Origin: Angiostrongylus vasorum
Lineage: Eukaryota > Nematoda > Chromadorea > Rhabditida > Metastrongylidae
Length of the DNA stretch: 64,000 nt
Direction of reading: 5' to 3'
Assembly: GCA_018806985.1 (NCBI GenBank)
Contig: JADANN010000251.1
Span: 754,001 to 818,000 of the forward strand
Of the stretch, positions 21,897 through 33,084 are shown piece after piece (the stretch's first letter is position 1; every line of letters begins with the position of its first letter). A program made the translations under genes and the position numbers. The notes under the pieces are model-generated. The model was not told where the DNA came from. It did not search any database and saw only the letters and a list, made by a program, of their open reading frames with translations.

Positions 21897-24800
21897 CTAA
21901 AAAAATATGTTCAAGAAATAAACACCTTCACGTTTGACAAGATTACGGAGAAGAAAATAATCATTTAAAAAAATTGTTCGAGATATTTTTTCTGTACATC
22001 GTCGGTCCTCGTAATTAACGATGAACATGCGCTGGTGACCGATACTGAGATTGTGAATGATGCCAAAGCGTCCAGCAACCAACAAATCCCACATGATCTT
22101 CGCAAATTTCTCGTAACCTTCTTTTGGACCTGGATCGTGGAACTGGAAATGGGTATCGTTGCAATAAGTGATAAAATCTACACGGAGTTATTGTAATAGA
22201 GAGTAATAAGCTTTCACTCTATGATAGCTTGCACCCAATTATCGGTATTCAAGAACATGCAATATTAATGCAAAGTTGAGAACTCGATTTTTTTGTTTTG
22301 AAGTAAAATCGAAGAAGGATGAAAGGAATGCATGCACTGTGGCGGAACACATCTTGCCCCGCATGAGTTCGACTGCATCTCTACAAGGATGCGACGTTGG
22401 TTGCTTGACGCAGCCCAGGGCTACCCAAGCTCCCCCTTCTTTCCGTGGTTGGAAAATTGGTAAGAGACTTGTCAAGGATCGGCTTACTCTCTGAAATCTA
22501 CACAGGAACACTCTAAGCACGGCTATTACAGGAGTTCAGAGAGAATAGACTCGACCATCGTTCAACGACTTTCGTAGTGAAGACGAAAATCATCATGTAG
22601 CAGCCAAACCCACACGCAAAACGTTCAGATACCTTCGTAGATGATGGGTGTGAAAAAACGAACCGATTGCAAGTGTGGGATCTACACAGTAACTATGAAG
22701 GAAAGTCATTTAAAATAAAACAAAAATAAATGATAAATATACGAGGACGTATAGGTCGTTTCGCTTCAAAAAGCGAATTCATCTGCAATTTAGAAAGAGC
22801 ACATTTCCTTCACATTTAATCCCATTAAATCACAACAGAAGGTCATGAATGACTCAGTGGACATAGCATAAAGAAGACCCATACTTGATTTACATGAAAC
22901 ATTTAAACATATTTGTTTAAATTATCTGTTGCGGCCTTTTTTATGGAGGCGCTTTCATTCGATCCGTTCTCTTGCATCCGTCATTCGCTGCCTTCACAAT
23001 TTCTGCAAAGGTGTTTTCGCAAGCTGAAGATTGTCTCCCCTATGAATAAATGTTAAATGGTGGTCCAATGGGTTCTACCAAAGATATCGAAGCGAGCAGT
23101 TCCCAGACCAGTAGGATATCAACCTGTCCACCTTGTAGGGACAGAGTGCTTGTTTGACACTGCTCACGTTCGAGGCAGACATCATGCCCATACTTCGTTG
23201 AACCTCTAATCACTGCAAGCCAGATGCCCCTTAACACCTACATACAGGAACAAACGGAGGAATTACACCCAGTGTAAGCTCTAATTCTAAACGTTTTACT
23301 CAGAGTAAAACTGAAGCAGAATTGATAAAAAAAAGTTGCTGTGTCGGAGTAGTTCTTGTTCTCGCAGCGCAGTCCATGGAGATATATCGGCTTCGTTGTC
23401 CTGTATTACAACGGCCATCCACATGGTTCACTTACTGATGAAGAATTATTAATTCCTCTTTCTATTGACCCCATTAATTCTGATTGAATGTGTTTTTCAC
23501 TTGTAGTTGGACAGCTTTGCTAGATCGTTCTCAGTTGTTCATTTTGGGTTGCAGAATGCTCTAAAGATAGAGAGGACATTTGCTGTCTTGCAACTAGAGT
23601 CTTCCTCCTGGACACCAAAATCCCTTTCGATTATTTCGACCGACCAGTCAGGGAGAACGGCTGAAGCGCCGGATCCCATAATATACCCTGTGGTAAAAAG
23701 AATAATGAAGAAGAAGACAATTTTGCACTCACTTCAACGTTCATGTGACAAACGCAAATACCATTTTTAACGAACACATTGTTAATGGCTATCATCGGTA
23801 TGAAGTCGTATTCCGGTCCCTCATTGTCCATTATCACATGGTCGATGAAGTTACGCTTAAGCATTATCAGGAAAAAACCCAGGACATTGATATGCTCCAC
23901 GGTCATTATTCCATAACTACCTGAAAAATTACATGTAATCCGAGATAGAAAAGATTATTATTTAAGGATACAAATTTCACGTAAATCGGAAGGGAGTGTC
24001 CTTCGAGTAGTTTAATCCCTCTAAGTAACTGGAGGTGTTATACATTGTCAATGGATCATGGATGTATCCATTCTTCAGCGGAGTAGCGCAAATTGAGAAG
24101 AAGTCAATATTTCCATTCAGAACTCGGTTGATAGTAAGTAAGCGCAGAATGAATGCAGAAAAAAGTTGTAACTATATTTGTTGAAGATTCGGCTCTTCCT
24201 TTTCAGCATTTTAAAAACAGACTTACTTTAGCCTCGGTATTTTCGATTTACTGTTACGCCGTTTGCTAGGTTATCCGGAGAAAAGCAAACGATAATCACT
24301 CGACAATCACTACTGACAACGGTCCTGTTTAAAAGCGCTGCCGTGTGAGGTAACCTCACTCGAGCGATGCTACTCTCGATTGGATTCGCTACGATCACGA
24401 AAATCCACGTGGAAAAGTAAAGAACCGTGGGCAATCTACTCGAATCCAACCGGTTCTGAGGAAGTTTAATTAACCTCGTGTTAGCTTGTCATTGAAAGCG
24501 CCCTTTTTTTTCAATGTTTCGAAGGGTTGATTAATCCCTGAGGGATGCTCCATGTACTCGACTTCATTAGGTATCGTTAGAGGTGATTGAATTCATATCA
24601 GGCCTTGATATTGGAGAAAACTAATTTATCAACCTTGTGTAAGCGCCAACAATTTATACACATGTTGATTATTTTGCTATCGAGGTTAAATAGCAATCGA
24701 TCCAAAAATTCCTTTTTCAATCTCCGATGGGGATCGAATGAGCCGCACGCGATCTTCAACTTTAACATTCCCTCCTTTAGGCTTTTTGTTTTCATATTAG

Positions 24801-25252
24801 TTATTTTTTGTGTTTTAGGAAGCATGGAAAAGTTTGTTACCGTTATCGAGGCGAATTTGAGCTTTATGGAGCCCATTGTCGGCGCTAACAGCAAATGGAA
24901 AGAACTTTCCCACTTTGCTGAAGAGCTCGGCATTGGGAATCATAACGGGATCTGCTCCGAAGAACTCGGTACCCTAAAGTACGGACGAGTGTTGCCCACG
25001 CAATGTGTTTATGGCGTTACCGAAACGAACAGAAAGTTTTATTTGATCTGATGGAAATGCTTTAGAGTCGAATGCTTATCTCAAAGCGTTTCCAAACCAC
25101 GACGGCAGCCTTTAACATGTTGCCAATTTTGCATCGTTCTGAACAAATAGAAAAGGCTTTTTTTTTACCTTGGGCAGCACTTCCTTGAGTTTTTCCTCTG
25201 CTCGAATATCTGCTCCGATTCCTAGTGACACGACAACGCTGGGTTTAGTTGT
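21897..25252 (-). CDS. FkbM-like methyltransferase-domain gene, four 3' exons
   Basis: Minus-strand exons: 25252-25169 (KPSVVVSLGIGADIRAEEKL), 24973-24841 (GTEFFGADPVMIPNAELFSK, then VGKFFPFAVSADNG), 23920-23733 (SYGIMTVEHINVLGFFLIML, NFIDHVIMDNEGPEYDF, NGICVCHMNVE) and 22142-21897 (FHDPGPKEGYEKFAKIMWDL, stop at 21897). All junctions are GT..AG and phases agree (0, 1, 0), giving 216 residues. The order LGIGxD, FFGADP, FxPFAV, DxxxMDNEGxEY, ICxxNVE, FHDP fits the nematode family annotated as methyltransferase FkbM/Methyltransf_21, usually secreted or type II membrane proteins; substrate unknown. The N-terminus is missing: directly upstream lie a LINE and PLEs, and a plausible first exon is at 30.2 kb. 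No break is seen in the four exons. Family call is by motif memory. Confidence 0.8.
22335..22690 (+). repeat. SINE-like repeat, family S3
   Basis: It contains GGAAAATTGGTAAGAGACTT, CTCTCTGAAATCTACACAGG, and CAGCCAAACCCACACGC followed by CCTTCGTAGATGATGGGTG. The same blocks recur in order at 37.76-38.1 kb and in part at 33.1 and 46.2 kb. It lies in the last intron of the FkbM-like gene. The tRNA-like head is clear only in the 37.76 kb copy. Confidence 0.55.
24524..24606 (-). repeat. SINE S2 tail fragment
   Basis: GGTTGATTAATCCCTGAGGG to GATTGAATTCATATCAGGCC is the S2 3' part on the minus strand, as at 19.74-19.82 kb. It lies between the second and third exons of the FkbM-like gene. Confidence 0.55.
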
Positions 25253-25429
25253 CTGTTTGAAAAGTATCGTATAAAGCAAAAGAAGTGGAGAAATGAAAAT
25301 ACAGTGGTCGACTTGAAACTGAGAAGGATTATAATTTTATAATGGAATCAGTTCTGTGTTTGCTTTCTCTTATTTTGACGATATCTTTTCAAATACGTCA
25401 TTATATTCTTGTTGTATCACCATATCGAT

Positions 25430-26061
25430 TGCCTTTCCTTTGATCGTCGAGTGACTTGAGCAGGTCCCAGTAAAGACATTTGTTCCGTCACGTGCAGAAG
25501 TAGCCCATTGGTTCACTCTAGAGACTCGCTGAGCATTATGTCTTTCTTCTAAGATCTTCGTGAAGGACTCTGACTATTGGGTCGGTGGTATTCATGCAGT
25601 ACGTTTGACATTCCGAGAAATCTAGTCCCTAACGGCTCTTGCCCATGGGCTTTCCTTCAAACGTAACATGCATTCGGTCCACCCGATTTTTGATGTTATG
25701 GCATGCATGGCAAAAATCAGGGAGTTTTTGATTGTTGGTTTAAGTCAGAACCTGGGATTTCCTTGCTTATTTTCGTGATGCTGGACAATCCGGACATCTC
25801 TCTCTCTCGAATGCGCGCACATAGTACGTAATGCTCTGTCATCATGCTTACGTAGTGACCAGGTTTCCGACAAGTTTCTTAAGACAAGGAGAATCCTAGA
25901 GTCGAAAAGGTGAGCATGGAATCGAGTGCTTTTAACCATCTTCATTACATCGTTGATGATATCCAAAGCTAACCTGGTCGTTTGCTTCCTTTTGCTCAAC
26001 ATTAGAACTAAGTGGTTCATCATACCGAGTTTCCGAACCACATAAACTTCGCTGGAGCACT
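25430..26061 (-). mobile_element. RTE-type LINE, 3' part (LINE-E, split)
   Basis: Minus-strand translation gives VRKLGMMNHLVLMLSKRKQT, FHAHLFDSRILLVLRNLSET and WSLRKHDDRA, the RTE region after the RT palm. It ends with the usual RTE C-terminus (WDLLKSLDDQR) at about 25440. It continues exactly the LINE broken off at 27923; the gap between is filled by a PLE dimer. Confidence 0.85.
26051..26061. repeat. Left target-site duplication of the PLE dimer
   Basis: GCTGGAGCACT here and GCTGGAGCATT at 27923-27933 differ at one of 11 positions. Removing the intervening sequence and one copy restores the LINE-E frame (SECSS followed by EVYVVRKLG). Confidence 0.75.
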
Positions 26062-26192
26062 TCCCAGGATGGACTTTCTGTTAACCTCGGCGTTGGAATA
26101 TGAATACATCGTTTTCTTGTTCAGCAATCGCGAGGTTGTTATACAACATACATTAGTTCCATAGAAAAACACAATACAATACAATAGTAGCT

Positions 26193-26220
26193 GACGTTTC
26201 GGCAGTATCGCCTTCTTCAG
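26193..26220 (-). ncRNA. Hammerhead-ribozyme-like motif, intact core
   Basis: On the minus strand: CTGAAGA, hairpin GGCGATACTGCC, then GAAACGTC and AGC. All core positions of the minimal PLE hammerhead are present, with only three helix II pairs. PLE terminal repeats are known to carry such minimal ribozymes, thought to act as dimers. Confidence 0.7.
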
Positions 26221-26532
26221 AGCCTGGAAGAGTATACTGATATACAAATTACTAAGCCAAACGCTTCAATAACACTTACAAAAAGACGAAAAACTCTATG
26301 GCAATTACATGATCAACAGCTTCTCGAAAAACTTACTGCTTTTTTTTCGTGACTTCCAATGAGGAAGATTAGAACAGCTGACTATGGTCGCATGTGGTTG
26401 ATGACTGCACCACCCCACACAAGAAATTGATGCGAACATACGGGGTCAGGTCGCGTGTGACCTCTGGACATTCATCCCTGCTATTCATTGTAGGGTTTTT
26501 GGGTCTCCTGTGCAAGGATATTGACTTTTACT

Positions 26533-26910
26533 TCAAAATCGTCTCCGCTGTGTTTTTTGTATCCTATGCATGACTTGAGGCGTACGTTGTCTTAGTTTTC
26601 GTTTGCCATCTAGATGTTCTTTTATACGGATACACAAAGCTCTGCCCGTTTCGCCAATATATTCATCTCCGCAATTATTACAAGAGATCAGGTATATCGT
26701 ACCTGAACTCATGCCATCACCGTCCCTGCCGTAAGGGCAAACTACGCAATTTGTTGTTTCACATAGACGGTCATACAGGCGGTTGCGAACTAACTGACGA
26801 CGTAGAGCAGCCGGTGGTATTTTAACTATCGCTACCGATTCCTCTAGACCTGTCCTTCTTAAGCATCGTTTAATAGCTACGCTTACTTCACCGCCAATAA
26901 AGAGCAACAT
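26533..26910 (-). pseudogene. PLE GIY-YIG endonuclease, left half of dimer
   Basis: Open for 125 codons: AIKRCLRRTGLEESVAI, RNRLYDRLCETTNCVVCPYG (finger), GTIYLISCNNCGDEYIGETG (GIY-YIG core), RALCIRIKEHLDGKRK (catalytic Arg region). Best-preserved nuclease in the window. The upstream linker continues to 27013 in another frame; no RT is present. Confidence 0.85.
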
Positions 26911-27191
26911 AAACGACCTTCTTCTGGCTGTGTTTCGCTTGGACGCGTCGCTCTCCTTCTAAACGTTTCTCGTGCGGTAACTATTTCGTAGTCATTGGAG
27001 ATGATTATTTGCCGCGACGCCCCAAAACGAAACACTTGGCCAAGAGAAAGTTCCCTTTATGTTGCCCTTTATTAGCGATGAAGTAAGCATAGCTATAAAG
27101 CGATGCCTAAAAAAGGGCAGGTCTAAAGGAATCGGTAGCGGTAGTCGAAATATGACAGGATCCTCTACGTCGTCAGTTAGTTCGTAACCGC

Positions 27192-27527
27192 TTGTATGAC
27201 CGTCTATGTGAAACAACAAATTGCGTAATTTGCCCTTACGGCAGGGACGGTGATTGCATGAGTTCAGGTGCGATATACCTGACCTCTTGTAATAACTGCG
27301 GAGATGAATATATTGGCGAAATGGGCAGACCTTTGTGTATCCCTATAAAAGAACACCTAGATGGCAAACGTAAACTAAGACAAAGTACCCCACTAGGCAG
27401 GCATAGGGTACAAAAACATAGCGGAGACGATTTCGAAGTAAAAGTCAACATCCTTGCACAGAAGACTAAAATACCAGTGCGAAAACTTCTTGAGGTTTTT
27501 TGGATAAATGCCAAAACCCTACAATGA
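27192..27527 (+). pseudogene. PLE GIY-YIG endonuclease, right half of dimer
   Basis: Same domain as the left half: MYDRLCETTNCVICPYGRDG, AIYLTSCNNCGDEYIGEMGR, PLCIPIKEHLDGKRK. The catalytic Arg of RIKEHL is Pro here and Thr of GETGR is Met, so this copy is probably inactive as well as truncated. Confidence 0.85.
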
Positions 27528-27797
27528 ATAGCAGGGATGAATGCCCAGAGGTCATACTCGACCTGACCCCCGTATGTTCGCATCAATTTCTGATGTGGGA
27601 TGGTGCAGTCAACAACCATACGCGACTATAATCAGCTGTTCTAATCTTCATCATTGGAAGTCACGAAAAAAAAGAGCGGTGAGTTTTTTCGAGAAGCTGT
27701 TGGTCATGTAATTACCATAGAGTTTTTCGTCTCTTTTGTAAGTGCTATTGAAAGCGTGTGGCCTAGTAAATTGTATATCAATATACCCTTCCAGGCT

Positions 27798-27825
27798 CTG
27801 AAGAAGGCGATACTGCCGGAACGTC
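27798..27825 (+). ncRNA. Hammerhead-ribozyme-like motif, one core change
   Basis: CTGAAGA, GGCGATACTGCC, then GGAACGTC: the GAAA core is GGAA. Otherwise identical to the outward-facing partner at 26193-26220. Confidence 0.65.
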
Positions 27826-27922
27826 AGCTACTGTTGTATTGTATTATGTTTTTGTATGGAAGTAAATGTATGCTGTATAACAACCACGCGATTGCTGAAC
27901 AAGAAAACGACGCATTCACATA

Positions 27923-29330
27923 GCTGGAGCATTCGGAGATTTTTATTCCGTTTACCGCAAATGGGGCATCAGAAGAAAATCCGTTTCGCAAACATTGTCT
28001 GCCTTGAATCTAATTGAAGATCAATCTTGCCGCAAGCTTTGTCGACTTCGGCAACATTTGATTCGCCTAAGTGTTTAATGTCCTAGGAACGGTGTCTTAA
28101 GCGAAGCAAAAAATCATGCAATTGCTAGCTATCGATTTTTTCTTCCATGTTATTCTGTTCCAGTCTTCTCAAAACGTTTTCGAGGACTGCTGTAAATATT
28201 TTTTGGCGATATTATATCGCCTTCTCAAACACTCTCTTTTTAACTGGATGTTGAGGTCATAATGAAAAAGTGACATCTGGTTGCAAAATTGTGATATGGT
28301 CCGTAAAAGAAAAGTTGTTTGGTGAGTTTGACACACTGCATGTCTAAAGCCTCCATGACCGCTTCTGTCACAACTGAATGAAAGTCCTTTCTAAGTCTAT
28401 AAAACTGAGTAAAGGCGGTCCTTTTGACTCTTCCCTGCTTCAGTGAGTCTTGTTATAGGATGAATATGATCTATAGTAGTGAATATTTTCCAAAGTACTG
28501 CTCACTTAAATTGTTGTCCTTGTTCCAGCTTTCTGTCAATCTTGTTAACAATGAATCAGAGTTTCAGAGGAACAGTTTGTAAACGACAGACCGCAAGAAG
28601 ATTGATTGGTGGAGATATCATGTAGGTCTTTCTTCTTTTGTAACAAGATCATCGTTTCTTTCTATTGATGAGGAACATTGAGTTTTGACAAGCAAGGTGC
28701 TGAGAGCACAGCCACTTTATTGATGAGAACTGATGGAAGGTTCTTTAAATGTTCGCGTTTTACCCTGGCTGGGCAAGGTGTTGTTCAATTCTACACCAAA
28801 GAAACAGCATCTCGAATTAATGGAAGGTAGAATTGGTGGCACAGAAAACTCATGTTTTTTACTTTCGTAAAGGACACGTGACTACTGAAGAGATCCGAGT
28901 AGTAATCATGGATGATTTCTGCCTTTCTGGGAACTGTTACTACTCTCTCGGGGTGTCTGAGTGTGATCATGTTGACCTCGCAATACGCGAGGTCTGGAGT
29001 TTACTTTACAAATACTCTTCCCACTCTATGCTGCATCGGTAATTACTGCCGATGTTCTCTTCCTAGGACTTTCTTTTTACCATCTTTCTGCACAGCATTG
29101 CAAGTTTGCACGGAAGTTGGTAATCGTCTACGCCTTCGGCTCGTGGCATTTCACATTGGCATATTAATTCGAGTGTTGCGTAAGGCACAGGTCTCATACC
29201 ATTTGCTCAAACACAACAATGTCTACTTGCTCAGAAAGTCTTCAACAATTAAGCTACTAGTAAAGATTCCTGCAGGAAATTCTTGGGACTCTACGAGCCT
29301 TTTATTTGGTATGAACAGACTGCTTTTTTG
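27923..29330 (-). mobile_element. RTE-type LINE, 5' and middle part (LINE-E, split)
   Basis: Minus-strand pieces: VPRKAEIIHDYYSDLFSSHV near 28900, the RT block TFIDLE..FHSVVTEAVMEAL near 28370, and RNGFSSDAPFAVNGIKISEC ending at the PLE junction. It is full of stops. The 5' end fades near 29330; neither leader nor endonuclease is seen, so it is 5'-truncated. Confidence 0.75.
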
Positions 29331-29430
29331 ACGAAGATAAGTCGAATGCCAGCAAAAAAGAAATTTTAGTAGCCTTACAATAGTCTAACAAAAAGTTCAA
29401 TTCGTACGTTTTTTGCTGAGTATATAGTGC

Positions 29431-29640
29431 TTGATCTCGTCGTTGTTCTCAAACGCCACAAGTTTTATTTTTTGAGACATTTGTGGTCGACGTGCAATGT
29501 GTGGTGATCGCAGCAAAAGTGTTCCAGACCTGAAGAACAAGAACTGCTTGAGCATATCGTTAAGCCGCATGATTTATATTTATGTTCTTCCAATGAGCAT
29601 TATTGTGGTCGAACTTCAGGTAATACGCCGCCATGGAAAG
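29431..29640 (-). other. Cysteine-rich reading frame, possible TIL-like relic
   Basis: One minus-strand frame reads CSLEEHKYKSCGLTICSSSS and continues CSSG..FCCDHH..CLKK, with spacing loosely like a trypsin-inhibitor-like (TIL) domain (C, YxxCG, C, C). A stop just before it and poor fit at the end make this very uncertain. Confidence 0.2.
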
Positions 29641-29780
29641 AAAATAGGCAGTAAATGAACTTTTGTGCACTATAAATCTGACTACAATTGGTTTCTAAAA
29701 ATACACACAAATACGCTTTCATAAAACTGCATGTGAAAACATCTTTTACGCTAAGGAACCAGTTCAATAAAGAAAAAACC

Positions 29781-29991
29781 TGAGACAGAACTAGCTGAGA
29801 GACAGGCGAAACGAAGGACCCTGCATGGTGTGGTGGTGAACGCGTTACTCCCCGGAAAGGACAATAGCGCGTTCGTTCCCCACCATAGGCACCTGCGGTC
29901 CAGAGTTTTGCAAATATCTCAGCTTCGTTGAAGTTATATTTTGCAGTATACCCTGCCATTAAAAAGAGTAGGCAGTAAATAAAAAGGTTAA
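29781..29991 (+). mobile_element. SINE S1, single 5'-truncated copy with target duplication
   Basis: Starts inside S1 at TGAGACAGAACTAGCTGAGA, contains GGTGTGGTGGTGAACGCG (A-box-like) and GCGCGTTCGTTCCCC (B-box-like), and ends AGTAGGCAGTAAATAAAAAG. Flanks AAAGAAAAAACC (29769-29780) and AAAGAAAAAAACC (29992-30004) look like a target duplication. It sits just past the possible first exon at 30.0-30.2 kb, on the opposite strand. Confidence 0.7.
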
Positions 29992-30004
29992 AAAGAAAAA
30001 AACC

Positions 30005-30206
30005 GTCGACTTTTTTCTGGTTCGCTTCTCATGCTGTCCGTATGTGCCATAGTGCATTGTTTCCAGTCGTTGAACGCCGCTATTACAGCTTTGTGAGCGA
30101 ACTCATCTTCAAAGGTAACTTGCTTGCCCACTAGACGGACGGAGAGCACTACTATCATTCCAATGAGTACAGCAGTCGTCAAACCATGAACAACGGAAAA
30201 ATTCAT
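30005..30206 (-). CDS. Candidate first exon, type II membrane N-terminus
   Basis: Minus strand: the ATG at 30206 directly follows a splice-acceptor-like GATATTCAG, as expected for SL trans-splicing next to a start codon. The peptide begins MNFSVVHGLTTAVLIGMIVV, a signal-anchor-like stretch, then a soluble part (FAHKAVIAAFNDWKQCTMAH). The frame runs into the S1 insertion at 30004. Orientation and type suggest it could be the first exon of the FkbM-like gene, whose next visible exon is 4.7 kb downstream beyond the LINE/PLE block. This link is an inference; no donor site is obvious. Confidence 0.45.
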
Positions 30207-31829
30207 CTGAATATCGTTACAGTGATCTTCGGTACATCTGAAGATTCACATCTTCTTCAAAAAAAGAAAAGCGCTCAGTTTTCTTGTGAGAAGGTGAGTC
30301 GAGGATGTGTACTTCACAGACAATATTCTTTACGAAATAAGTAACAAGCCAAGGGAATTTAAAAAGTTTCCGAAAACAAGGGTGGAACTCAAGCTCTTAT
30401 TTAATTTTTTTTTCGCATTGGGGTACCGACCATTTAGGAATAAAGATCCCTTTGATAAATTCCTTGAATCTGAAGAAGATATGCAAGAGAGCTTTTTCAA
30501 ACATGACAGAGGTTGAGAATGGGGCACATGACATTGCATACTGAGCATTTTCTTTCAATTTCTTCATAAACGAATATATTTCCTATAAAGCTTGTATATC
30601 CTTCAATAGAAATCTGTTGTTTGAATACGTGAGAAAAGGATGAGAAACGAAAAGAACCTGTGGCGGAAGGTTTTTTATCGGATGATCGACGTAAGGTGGA
30701 CGAGCCGCAGCGTATAACAATATATCTTTTCATCTGACCCAGCCTCGAAGAATTCTGTTGATTTTCCGAACGGGGACGATTTTTTTGTTGATTCACATCT
30801 CGGAGAGCAACGGATCTCATTCAGTCGAGAACAGCATTCACAGCGAACTCAGTAATATGAAGCAGGCAGTGTGCACGATTGGCTGGTACACGGTAGATGG
30901 CCACCTAGACTTGATTAGTTCTCATAGTTATTCACAATTTTTTATTAATTCACCTTAGAAATATCATCGTCCCATTAAGTAAATCAGATTATCACATTTT
31001 GTAAGAGTGAAGTAAGCTACTAAGAAAAAAGCGACTGCTGTAATTTTGATTTTTGGTGACTTGCAGAAATTTTAGGAAGAGTTACGGAAAACAACGGTAC
31101 CTTCTCCTACAAAAGTGTCATGTCTATCACTTTCTTTTTCCTCCCAATCTTCCCTCCTCTCCTGTTTCTGCCGCGTGCTGTGGGTGGAATTTCATTAAAT
31201 TCTTAAGCCAAGATAGTAGGCTACATATCACAAAACTTCAGAAAATCTTCTAAAGTAGCACATTGTCAGTGACTAGCAAGAAATTTCATAAATAACCTTG
31301 AACTAAGCTGTTTTGACTTTATCGCCACAGTTGACAGTGCGGGAATAGAAAGCTGCTTAAGCTTCATTAACATTTTGTTGCATGCTTTTTAGGTCACCGC
31401 CGATCGAGTGGAAGTTTCTATTTCCAAGACGAGATTGCATTGTTGAAGCATACTAAGGATTCATGCAGGAAATTTCTATGCTGTCTATCCCATTCACCAT
31501 CTGTATTTCTGTAAAACATCAAGTAAATTGGCCGCGTACCAGTAAACTTCATTCGACCTCGACGGCTATCCAATGAGCTCCAATGCTTAAGTCACGTGAA
31601 GGTATAACAATATTGTTACAATGATATTGGCTTTTGTAGCGAGAAGGTACTCATCGGATGGATAGCTAGCGAGGCTCCTCTATAGCAGGCATTTGCTTTC
31701 ATCTGGGCCTGTAGATGGAAATAATGTTGTGGATTCTTGCTCAGTTAATCTGAAGTACGGGTGCGACGAAACCTTATTGTGCAGTTACAGATCGATGCCC
31801 AGAAAAAACACAGTCCAGCGACGATGATG
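30207..31829. other. No recognisable gene
   Basis: Open frames at 30307-30516 (+), 30497-30820 (-) and 30758-30958 (+) overlap and carry no known motif. If 30005-30206 is a first exon, its promoter lies in the right-hand neighbourhood of 30.2-30.5 kb. Confidence 0.35.
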
Positions 31830-32323
31830 TTGGAAAATGTTTTTGTCATAGTTTTAACGCTGGATTATTATTAGCTAGCATATATTTCCAAAATAACAAA
31901 AATATACTACCGGTAATCTGTGAATGTCTTGGACCAGATGGATGTACTAACTTTATCGTATAACATGGCATGGCGCCTTTTAGGGGGTTGTTGCAGCTTG
32001 CGATAGGGTTAATTTTCCGCTGTTACGGACATGCTAGTTTTTCTGAAAATAGACGATAATTTTTTCGATAACAACAGGATTTAAGGAATAGCGGGCATGA
32101 CACGATTGTGGAAGATAATTTGCTTCAACGTTTTATGGATATGAATGGTTTGTGCGCTACTACTTACTATGTGATCTTATGCTCATCTCACAAACATATT
32201 GGTCATACTATTCGATAACTATGAGATTTTTTTATGACGACTAGAGCTGGAGTAAGAGTTCGTTTCCATTCAGTTTGCTGGTCAACGAATTCAATAAAAA
32301 AAACTTTCTAGTATATTTCCAAA

Positions 32324-32707
32324 CCTCCCAATGGCTTACCGCCTCATCGTGGCTGGCAGGTGTTCCTGGGTGTCGGACTGCGATGTACAGAAGGGGGGAT
32401 TCGTCCTCCCGGCAGGGTCTTCCAAGCTGAGGAGGAGTCCGGAGTTTCCATCAAGAAGTCTAGCTAAGAGTAAACCAATACCAGGATCCACCACCATCCT
32501 GGTATCAAAGTCGCATGGTGGTAAATCTCCCTCTGATCCACAAGGGCTGCGGCTGCCTGTGGTGGTGAAGACCTGGGGCAGACTTTGGCCAGGCTGACCT
32601 CGGGATTCCAAGGAACCACAGTGGCTTAAAGAGCAAATCTCCGAAAAGTGGTGATTATGCTGGGGTCCGCACAACCAGTGAAGATGGCCGTTCAAGCATC
32701 AAGAGTA
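32324..32707 (+). mobile_element. Unidentified 384-bp insertion with perfect 14-bp target duplication
   Basis: Bracketed by AGTATATTTCCAAA (32310-32323 and 32708-32721). The corresponding place in duplication copy 2 (about 45770-45785) has no insertion. The inserted sequence is clearly GC-richer than its surroundings, starts CCTCCCAATGGCTTACCGCC, contains an 88-codon open frame (32331-32597, MAYRLIVAGRCSWVSDCDVQ) and ends CAAGCATCAAGAGTA with no poly(A). I find no tRNA boxes. It may be the 5' or 3' fragment of a non-LTR element or a non-tRNA SINE. Confidence 0.7.
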
Positions 32708-33084
32708 AGTATATTTCCAAAAGCGGAATATAGCTTTTCTCGACCAAACACCCCAGCAAGACATTTGGATTAAGCGAGCTGTCGATCAGTACCCGGAAGT
32801 GCAAAAAATGGTTCTTTACGCCAAAATAAACAACTAGCAAAAGAATTAGTCGACTTAGACTTCACATGATTTTGTAGAACGCACACCTTCCCTTATATTT
32901 TAACGATTACCCACGGTTACTAAGAATTACCAAGCGCCCAAGGCAATGGTTCCACCCCTGCCGCCAGTCCTTATACTTTCAGCGTAGGGAAAATCGTACC
33001 ACACTTCTTTGGGTTTAGCTAATTTCTGCCAGTCCAAAAAAAGATGCGACTGTCTTTGATGGAAACCAGAAAGTGCTCTACTAT

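Larger units (their letters stand above)
26062..27922. mobile_element. Head-to-head inverted dimer of a PLE (family B) inserted in LINE-E
   Basis: Left half (26062-27013) is a 5'-truncated PLE on the minus strand; right half (27014-27922) is a 5'-truncated PLE on the plus strand. Both carry the GIY-YIG domain and a 3' terminal repeat with a hammerhead-like motif, and both 3' ends face outward. The arms join without spacer at 27013/27014, at slightly different points of the element. One 11-bp target duplication encloses the whole unit. Confidence 0.85.

Noticed and set aside
24455..24520. Another hammerhead-like motif (TTCTGAGGAAG)
   Set aside because: Only the 5' core is present; no hairpin and no GAAACGTC follow.
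24587..25051. 154-codon open frame on the plus strand
   Set aside because: It runs antisense over an FkbM-like exon (24841-24973) whose splice phases fit the neighbouring exons; the plus-strand frame has no motif.
32331..32597. Host protein-coding gene
   Set aside because: The 88-codon frame lies wholly inside a TSD-bounded insertion absent from the paralogous segment.
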